NCBI GenBank assembly: GCA_913057785.1
Contig: CAJXPD010000098.1
Coordinates: forward strand, 1-33,707
From: an uncultured Lewinella sp.
GTDB taxonomy: Bacteria; Bacteroidota; Bacteroidia; Chitinophagales; Saprospiraceae
Length of the DNA stretch: 33,707 bases
Reading direction: 5' to 3'
The notes beneath the pieces are model-generated. The model made no database searches, was not told the origin of the DNA, and saw only the letters and a list, made by a program, of their open reading frames with translations. The translations under genes and the position numbers were made by a program. Below are positions 18,296-24,106 of this stretch, in pieces; the stretch's first letter is position 1, and every line of letters begins with the position of its first letter.

Positions 18296-18808
18296 ATGAA
18301 ATACACCTGCTCAGACTGTGGGGAAGAACATGAAGCGTGGCCTGCACTAGGCTTCAAGAGTCCGCATTACTATCATATTTTGACAGCAGCGGAAAAGCAG
18401 GACATCGCGGAATTGACAGCAGATACCTGTATCATCCGACATGAAGATCAAACAGATAGATTCATAAGAGGGGTGATGGTGCAACCGATCAAGGATGCTT
18501 GTCAGGACTTAGATTATGGGCTGTGGGTGTCATTGAGTGAAAAGAGTTTTCAAGATTACATTGACAATTTTAATTCAGCAGATCATGAAACCATCTATTT
18601 TGGTTGGCTCTGTAGTACCATCCCAGAATACGATTCAACTTTATCCATTAAAACAACAGTACATACAAGAGGCAAGCAAAGGCCGCTGATCGTTATCCAA
18701 GAAGATAACGATCGTAAAAACCCGTTTATCGCTGATTATTTTGAAGGAATAACTGAAGCCGAAGCCCTCGATCGGATCAATAACATGATGAAATCTTTGG
18801 GTTCATAA
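18296..18808 (+). CDS. DUF2199-family protein
   Basis: 170 aa, no signal peptide or membrane segment, so cytoplasmic. It begins with a C5-x-x-C8 pair (MKYTCSDCGEEH) and the conserved pattern of DUF2199: WPALGFKSP near the N-terminus, FIRGVMVQPI in the middle, then GLWVSLSEKSF and FGWLCSTIPEY. The function of the family is unknown; a metal site using the CxxC pair is possible. It lies between the exporter (70 nt upstream) and its HlyD partner (24 nt downstream) on the same strand, so it is probably co-transcribed. Whether it serves the export system or is a chance insertion cannot be told. Confidence 0.82.
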   Translation: MKYTCSDCGEEHEAWPALGFKSPHYYHILTAAEKQDIAELTADTCIIRHEDQTDRFIRGVMVQPIKDACQDLDYGLWVSLSEKSFQDYIDNFNSADHETIYFGWLCSTIPEYDSTLSIKTTVHTRGKQRPLIVIQEDNDRKNPFIADYFEGITEAEALDRINNMMKSLGS

Positions 18809-18832
18809 CGGCATCGCCCCTAAAAGAGAGAT

Positions 18833-20233
18833 ATGACTAAACCATTAATTCAAGACCCTGAAGCCATTCGGTTGAACGAAGAGGAAGAAGTGCAGCAATT
18901 ACTTGGCAATCCCCCTGGATGGATGCTCAGATGGGGTATTACCTTGGTATTCGTAGCTTTTGTAATCCTTGTCATATTCTCCAATTTCTTTCGTTACCCT
19001 GACCGAGTTTCCGCCCCTATCACCCTAACCTCAGAAAGGCCTCCAGTGAAAATTTTCGCCTTGGAGCGCGGCAGGATCGAAGCCCTAAAAGTTGTCGATA
19101 AAGAGCAGGTACAGGCGGGGCAGTTATTGGCCGTGATAGAGAATCCCGCCACATCTTCAGACGTGGAAACCCTAGATGTATGGCTACAGGATATGGAGTT
19201 AAGTCAATTTTCCAACTTTATTAATCTGGAAGAAACCGAGGAAGATGAAGAAGAGCTAGAAGCTTCCACTGATCTACCGAGTAGCGCACCAGACGCCAGC
19301 TTGCAATTAGGGCCCATCCAAAAGTTTTATGCGGAATTGTTGCAACAGATAGACTTACAACGCTACACACTGAATAGCGATGCTAATTATAAAAGAATCA
19401 AGGTGCTGCGGAATCAAATTCGGAATACAAGAGAAATGAACCGCAACATTATTGACCAGGTATTCCTCTTGGAAAGAGAAGTACATATGGCGGAGAAAAA
19501 CGAGGAACGTCTTCGTCAACTTTTCGAAAATGGTGCTGAAAGTCAAATCAATTACGAGGCGGCCACCGCCGCAACGCTTACCAAGAAGCGAGAATTGAAG
19601 ACAAAGAAGTCGGCTCAGATTACCAACAAACTGGAAATCGATCGACTCAAAAAAGAAATCATCTCCTTGGAGAAGGAACAATCAGATGAAGTCGCTTCTG
19701 GCAAATTCAACATTCAGGCCAAACTCAAGGAACTGAGGGGCGCCATTGATGAATGGAAGCTCAAATACACCTTGATCACTCCCGTTGATGGGCAGGTATC
19801 TTTCTCCAAAATTTGGAGTCCTCATCAGTTCGTACAACCGGATGAACTAGTCATGACCGTGATTCCTTATGAGGGCCAAGGAATGATTATCGCCAGAGGC
19901 GCCTTGCCCGTAGCCCGATCTGGTAAAGTGGATAGTGGAATGGTAGTCAATATCCGATTGGACAACTATCCTTACAAAGAGTACGGCATCCTAAAAGGTA
20001 CGGTGACGAATATTGCTCCCGTTCCTAACCCAGGAGAAAATACGGAACCCATCTACCAGCTCACCGTGGGCAATTTTGACTCTCCTAGTGAGGGCAAGCT
20101 TAATACCACTTATAACCAACAGTTGGATTTCCAACAAGAGATGGCGGGTATCGCCTTGGTGATTACTGAGGACAGGAACCTTTGGCAACGACTAGTGACC
20201 GATAGATTCCGCAATGTGCGTTATAATCGCTAG
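18833..20233 (+). CDS. HlyD-family membrane-fusion (adaptor) protein
   Basis: 466 aa. One N-terminal membrane helix (~31-53) after a short cytoplasmic acidic segment. The first half of a lipoyl/barrel-sandwich domain is at ~75-107 (LERGRIEALKVVDKEQVQAG), followed by a long coiled coil (~160-310). The second lipoyl half (TPVDGQVSFSKIWSPHQFV) and a C-terminal beta-barrel domain follow. A very acidic linker (residues ~133-143) precedes the coil. The adaptor links the C39 ABC transporter to an outer-membrane duct of the TolC type; no TolC homologue lies in the window, so one must be supplied elsewhere. Confidence 0.93.
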   Translation: MTKPLIQDPEAIRLNEEEEVQQLLGNPPGWMLRWGITLVFVAFVILVIFSNFFRYPDRVSAPITLTSERPPVKIFALERGRIEALKVVDKEQVQAGQLLAVIENPATSSDVETLDVWLQDMELSQFSNFINLEETEEDEEELEASTDLPSSAPDASLQLGPIQKFYAELLQQIDLQRYTLNSDANYKRIKVLRNQIRNTREMNRNIIDQVFLLEREVHMAEKNEERLRQLFENGAESQINYEAATAATLTKKRELKTKKSAQITNKLEIDRLKKEIISLEKEQSDEVASGKFNIQAKLKELRGAIDEWKLKYTLITPVDGQVSFSKIWSPHQFVQPDELVMTVIPYEGQGMIIARGALPVARSGKVDSGMVVNIRLDNYPYKEYGILKGTVTNIAPVPNPGENTEPIYQLTVGNFDSPSEGKLNTTYNQQLDFQQEMAGIALVITEDRNLWQRLVTDRFRNVRYNR

Positions 20234-20330
20234 ACTGTCGCCCAGGCATACAATTTCAAAGTTTTGGTATTTGGCTCAATCAGCTTTATCCTAAAAGTGC
20301 TAACTTGTATGGAACCTAAATGCTTTTTCC

Positions 20331-20843
20331 ATGCGACTAGCTCTGCTTGTATTCTCCTTGTGTTGCCTCAGTTTCTCAACCCTCTCTGCCCAGAAAGGGA
20401 TGAACAACAAGAAAATGACTAAGATCTTGGAAGAGCATGCCGCTGCAATAGAAGGTGAAGCTGGTTCATGGCAAGTCTTCATCCATAATCACGTCTTACT
20501 GGTCGTTACAGATGAACCCAACAACCGCATGCGCATCTTCACTCCGATTATGGAAGAAAGCGAACTGGACAAGAAGCAGCTTCGAAATATGCTCATCGCT
20601 AACTTCCATACTGCATTAGACGCTAAGTACAGTATTTACGAAGGATTCGTCATCAGCACCTTTACTCATCCCCTGAAAGAACTGACGGAATGGCAACTGG
20701 TAGATGCTTTAAGTCAAGTTGCTAAGTTGGCCGAAAACTTTGGAACGACCTATTCCAGTACGGATCTCATCTTTGGCGGAAATCAGGATAAGATTGAGCA
20801 AAAACGTCTGAATCAAAGTCCGAGTAAGGGGAAAAGATCGTAG
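20331..20843 (+). CDS. Small secreted protein, possible YbjN/CesT-like fold
   Basis: 170 aa with a signal peptide ending LSAQ (cleavage near residue 20). The mature part alternates strands and helices: SWQVFIHNHVLLVVTDEPNN, RMRIFTPI, then helical stretches to the C-terminus, which is lysine-rich. The strand-helix pattern recalls YbjN/CesT-type chaperones, but I cannot show this without a profile search. It starts 97 nt after the HlyD stop on the same strand and could be the last gene of the export unit. It faces the YceI gene on the other strand. Function unknown. Confidence 0.78.
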   Translation: MRLALLVFSLCCLSFSTLSAQKGMNNKKMTKILEEHAAAIEGEAGSWQVFIHNHVLLVVTDEPNNRMRIFTPIMEESELDKKQLRNMLIANFHTALDAKYSIYEGFVISTFTHPLKELTEWQLVDALSQVAKLAENFGTTYSSTDLIFGGNQDKIEQKRLNQSPSKGKRS

Positions 20844-20860
20844 GCGGGAAATAGGTTTGG

Positions 20861-20960
20861 AGGTTTAATGGTCAGCGTTTAAAATTTAAGGTTTACCGTT
20901 TAAGAAGTTTATCTATCACCCGCTTTAAACCGTAAACCTTAAACGCTAAACCATAAACTT
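20861..20960. repeat. Long imperfect inverted repeat between convergent genes
   Basis: The inner arms 20887-20903 and 20923-20940 pair over about 17 bp with one C:C mismatch. Pairing continues outward with bulges (AGCGTTTAA and GGTTTA words against their complements). The repeat consists of iterated TTTAAGG/GGTTTA words. Lying between converging genes, it probably ends transcription from both sides. Confidence 0.65.
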
Positions 20961-20990
20961 CATTCGTTCAACATTAAACATCCCCCCCCC

Positions 20991-21569
20991 TTAACGCATA
21001 GCTGCTGCCTGCTGTCCTATCGTCAAGCTAAAACTCAACTCAAACTCATCGGCTATCGCTTGCTCCTTCAATTTTTCGAAATAGGTAGGTGAGTTAAAGG
21101 TAATGCCATACTGAGTCCTGTCGATAGACATAATTCCTTCCATAGACCATTTCTCTCCTTCTTGCTTCAATTCAACCGGAAAAGAGATGGGATGGGTACT
21201 GTCCTTAATGGTCAAATCCCCACTTATCTCCTGCTTTCCCTCTTGTAAGTTTAGTTTTGATTTCATGATGAAGGTTGCCTCTTTATATCGCTTCACTTCG
21301 AAAAAGTCTTTTGATTTCAAATGTTGAATCAGTCGAGCGTTATCGGATTGAATAGTGGTCATGTCCATCACGATCTTTGCGGTAGTAAGTTCCTCTTTCG
21401 AGCCTTGAAAATCGGCCTGATTTAGTTCAACCATTCCAGAAAGCGCGTAAGCATTAAAGGCTGCTTTCCCTTTCCAACCGACTTCACTATCGAGGAGGGT
21501 AAAAGACTGCGCAAAGGTGGACAGGGTAATTCCGAGAAATAGGATAATAGTACTTAAGATATTTTTCAT
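20991..21569 (-). CDS. Secreted YceI-like (lipocalin-fold) protein
   Basis: 192 aa with a signal peptide ending TFAQ (about residue 20). The mature part follows the YceI pattern: SEVGWKGKAAFNAYALSGMV, a conserved DMTTIQSDNARLIQHLKSKDFF segment, then ATFIMKS, SGDLTIKDSTHPISFPVEL and SIDRTQYGITFNS. YceI proteins form a barrel that binds isoprenoid-type lipids in the periplasm; the ligand here is unknown. It is the last gene of the minus-strand set, 42 nt after a secreted protein gene, so co-transcription is likely. A run of nine C's on the + strand directly follows its stop. Confidence 0.9.
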   Translation of the reverse strand: MKNILSTIILFLGITLSTFAQSFTLLDSEVGWKGKAAFNAYALSGMVELNQADFQGSKEELTTAKIVMDMTTIQSDNARLIQHLKSKDFFEVKRYKEATFIMKSKLNLQEGKQEISGDLTIKDSTHPISFPVELKQEGEKWSMEGIMSIDRTQYGITFNSPTYFEKLKEQAIADEFELSFSLTIGQQAAAMR

Positions 21570-21611
21570 GGTGCTTTTATTTTGAAGTGATTAAATGTGT
21601 GAAACTCTTTG

Positions 21612-22112
21612 TTATTCGTCGTATAGTTTTCCAACTGTATCTAGTTTTCCAACCCCACAGATCTTTTCGCCAGAGGGTAATTCTGCAATGACATACCACA
21701 TGGCCCATCCTCCGTACAAGCGAGTATCTCGCCGCCAATTATCCACGAAGGTGTAGGGTTGTCCTGCCTTCATTACCCCTTTAGGAACACCAAATAGTTT
21801 AGAGAAATCCTTGGCCGACATACTGACCCTCAAGTTCCACTGGTCATTGTAGTAGATGTAGGCGCCGCCTTCTATGATTGTCGCATCTTCCATAGGAGAA
21901 AACAAGGTGGAATTATGCTTCCAGAAATACGTGCCCGGCTCCTCAGGATCAGTGGAAGCCAAGACTGGACTAGGGAAATGCGCGACCTGAAGTTTTTGTG
22001 GTAAAACCGCCAACTTCTCTGGTAGCGGAGCCGTTTCTGCCGGGGCTTGTCCGCTTAGGCCTGGTATACTGAGTAAGATGGTGAGCAGTAAGATTGAAGT
22101 TTTCATATCCAT
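21612..22112 (-). CDS. Unrecognised secreted protein
   Basis: 166 aa. A signal peptide (with start at residue 1 or the Met at 3) ends near GLSGQ. The mature part has a proline/alanine-rich start and then a compact domain with many aromatic residues (TYFWKHNSTLF, GGAYIYYNDQWNLRVSMSAK, LYGGWAMWYVIAELPSGEKICGVGKL). No family is recognised. It lies 42 nt upstream of the YceI gene and probably shares its mRNA. Downstream of the AraC-type regulator, it may be one of its targets (inference). Confidence 0.75.
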   Translation of the reverse strand: MDMKTSILLLTILLSIPGLSGQAPAETAPLPEKLAVLPQKLQVAHFPSPVLASTDPEEPGTYFWKHNSTLFSPMEDATIIEGGAYIYYNDQWNLRVSMSAKDFSKLFGVPKGVMKAGQPYTFVDNWRRDTRLYGGWAMWYVIAELPSGEKICGVGKLDTVGKLYDE

Positions 22113-22206
22113 TCTTTTTTCCTCAAAGTTGCGGGTCTCAACACCGCAAATCGCCTCAATTTTTTATTTGAGCCCTATTTGTAATGAAGCATGTTGAATG
22201 GATAAT

Positions 22207-22297
22207 GGATAATTGGGGAAGCGTGGCAGAACATCCGAAGTTTCCCCAAGCACGATCCTAGAAAACTTCGAAGGTTTGAGCCTAGCCTGAATTATCC
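22207..22297 (-). repeat. Nested and alternative stem-loops after the AraC-type gene
   Basis: Outer 8-bp arms ggataatt (22207-22214) and aattatcc (22290-22297, overlapping the AraC stop) enclose two shorter 8-bp perfect stems. These are ttggggaa/ttccccaa (22213-22220/22242-22249) and cgaagttt/aaacttcg (22236-22243/22263-22270). The two inner stems share bases and exclude each other. Confidence 0.5.
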
Positions 22298-23398
22298 CCG
22301 CTCCTGCTTGATTTGATTCGGTGATTTACCCGTCATCTTTTTGACGATGCGGTTGAAGGTAGCCTTGGAGTTGAAGCCAGATTCGTAGGCGATGGATAAT
22401 AAGGTGTAATGGTCGTAGTCTGAAGATTGGATCATTCTCACCGCCTCTTCCACACGGAAAGCATTGACGTAATCATTAAAGCTTTGCTTCAATAAACGAT
22501 TTAGAATTTGGGTCAATTGGTAGGGCTTGATTTGGATAGCCTCGGCTAAGGTGGCGAGGGAAAGGGTAGGCTCGGTATAAAGCTTTTGCTCGCGCATCAC
22601 GCGCTCCAAGTCTGGGAGGTATTGAGAAAGTTCTTCTCTTTTGTCCTCCTTCAAAGTTTTCAAGCGCTCGTGAATCGGCTCCTTGCGACGGGCAAAGCCT
22701 TGCAGGGCTAGCCAGTAGGTCAGGATAGCTAAGGTTAAGTAAGTAGGATAAGTGTAAAACGGATTGAAGGCATAGTTGAAGAAAAGATAATCTACCAAGC
22801 CGACTAGTATCACGAGGATACCGAAGGCGAAGTAGGCAAGTAAGATCAACCGAATCCATTGGAGTGAAGCTGGAAGTAGTTGTCCCGTTTCTTCTCCCCC
22901 CTCCTTGGAGACCAACTGCCAGCCTTTGTAGGTATAAAAGAGGATCACCCCGGCGAATATGATGAGTTGAAAGGGAGTATGCATCCACAGCACATAGGCC
23001 TCCGCCCCTAGCCAGGTCAGACTATCTCGGCTACCATCCCAATAAAAATTTTGGATCTTAACGAAGTTAGCGAAAAGAAACTCTATCGCCACCGGAATGA
23101 AATGCACCCAATCGCGCCGCCGCCATCGCCATTCCGTCTCCACATAGGCGCGCACATAGAAGTACAGCAGCGCGCCATATAACCAGTTGTACTCTAAAAA
23201 CACATGATAGGTCCAGCTGGTGTAACTCACCCCCATACCGATCATTAAGAGGCGATAAGACAAAAAGAAAAGCAGAATAGCTAAGAATCGATTGGCTCGC
23301 CGTTGAGGTTCATCTGTCCGCCATAACATCCCTCCCATCACTGCTCCTTGCAATGCACCAAAAAAGAGTAACATGCGAAAGATGATTGGCCAATCCAT
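22292..23398 (-). CDS. Membrane-anchored AraC-family transcriptional regulator
   Basis: 368 aa. The N-terminal ~235 residues contain about seven hydrophobic helices (e.g. IIFRMLLFFGALQGAVMGG, RFLAILLFFLSYRLLMIG, PFQLIIFAGVILFY), with no recognised ligand pocket. Residues ~277-368 are an AraC DNA-binding domain of two helix-turn-helix units (LATLAEAIQIKPYQLTQILN and LLSIAYESGFNSKATFNRIV, ending KMTGKSPNQIKQ). It is a common Bacteroidota layout in which a membrane sensor part is fused to the DNA-binding domain. It lies between the DUF2141 gene and two secreted-protein genes on the same strand and may control them. Confidence 0.9.
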   Translation of the reverse strand: MDWPIIFRMLLFFGALQGAVMGGMLWRTDEPQRRANRFLAILLFFLSYRLLMIGMGVSYTSWTYHVFLEYNWLYGALLYFYVRAYVETEWRWRRRDWVHFIPVAIEFLFANFVKIQNFYWDGSRDSLTWLGAEAYVLWMHTPFQLIIFAGVILFYTYKGWQLVSKEGGEETGQLLPASLQWIRLILLAYFAFGILVILVGLVDYLFFNYAFNPFYTYPTYLTLAILTYWLALQGFARRKEPIHERLKTLKEDKREELSQYLPDLERVMREQKLYTEPTLSLATLAEAIQIKPYQLTQILNRLLKQSFNDYVNAFRVEEAVRMIQSSDYDHYTLLSIAYESGFNSKATFNRIVKKMTGKSPNQIKQERG

Positions 23399-23435
23399 TT
23401 TTAGTGTCTAATGTTGAATTATTAATGTTGAATGG

Positions 23436-23533
23436 GGTTTGTAGTGTAGAATGCTGAATGAAAAATGTTGAAATATAGAGTAGTCAGGATCAACAATTCT
23501 CCATGCTCAATTCAACATTATTCATTACAAACC
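23436..23533. repeat. 24-bp inverted repeat between the DUF2141 and AraC genes
   Basis: Arms 23436-23459 and 23510-23533 pair at 20 of 24 positions. Other copies of the GTTGAAT word lie around them (23411-23432, 23465-23473). The right arm ends 1 nt from the DUF2141 stop, so the structure would form just after that gene and may terminate it. Confidence 0.55.
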
Positions 23534-23534
23534 T

Positions 23535-23963
23535 TTAGCGTTTCTTCCACTTTTTCAACACCAACTTCATATCCTGGGAGGCTTGTAAATCAAACACCAC
23601 TTCTTCATACTTTGGGGCACGCCATTTCACCTTGGGGCTCCGAGAAAAGGCGTACGGCTCCTTGGGAATACCCAGCAAATTGGTATCCAACTTGCCATTG
23701 TCATTGACATCTTGGAATAGCGCAATGGTGTATTTTCCACTGGGAATGTCCTCTAAGGTCGTTTGATACGTCCCTACTTTGGTGACCACCACTTTGGCAG
23801 ACTTAACCGCATTTTCATTTGTATCGAAATCAGCCTCACTCCCGTAGACAGCAATGAGGATAGTCCCTTGACCAACTGGGGCTTCTAAGGAAAGGTTGAT
23901 GGAATGTTGGGCGGACAAGGCGCCAGCTAACAGAAGAAAAATTATAGAGAAAGAGCTTCGCAT
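23535..23963 (-). CDS. Secreted DUF2141-family protein
   Basis: 142 aa, signal peptide ending LSAQ (~19 residues). The mature part is a single beta-rich DUF2141 domain: GQGTILIAVYGSEADF, then LEDIPSGKYTIALFQDVNDN. The loop DVNDNGKLD resembles a calcium-binding loop, followed by GIPKEPYAFS. Proteins of the family are exported and of unknown function. It lies upstream of the AraC-type gene and just downstream of the M16 gene terminator, so it likely has its own promoter, which I could not pin down. Confidence 0.88.
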   Translation of the reverse strand: MRSSFSIIFLLLAGALSAQHSINLSLEAPVGQGTILIAVYGSEADFDTNENAVKSAKVVVTKVGTYQTTLEDIPSGKYTIALFQDVNDNGKLDTNLLGIPKEPYAFSRSPKVKWRAPKYEEVVFDLQASQDMKLVLKKWKKR

Positions 23964-23994
23964 AGATAGTTTTGATGATTCGTAGAATACAACG

Positions 23995-24031
23995 AAAAAG
24001 GCACCTAGATGTTTTCACATCCAGATGCCTT
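23995..24031 (-). terminator. Intrinsic terminator of the M16 peptidase gene
   Basis: Arms 23998-24011 and 24018-24031 pair over all 14 positions in the minus-strand RNA, counting two G-U pairs, around a 6-nt loop. A run of five U's (complement of 23995-23999) follows. It lies 76 nt beyond the stop. On the + strand two pairs become A-C mismatches, so it is built for the minus strand. Confidence 0.8.
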
Positions 24032-24106
24032 GCTGTAGAATAGTGAGAGAAAGTGGACGCAACACACGCGCTCGCATCCAGCTTTCGTAGTCATACTAAG
24101 AAATTA

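Noticed and set aside
22476..22988. 170-codon frame on the minus strand within the AraC-type gene
   Set aside because: It is another frame of a gene with clear membrane helices and HTH motifs; its own product is low-complexity and unlike any family.
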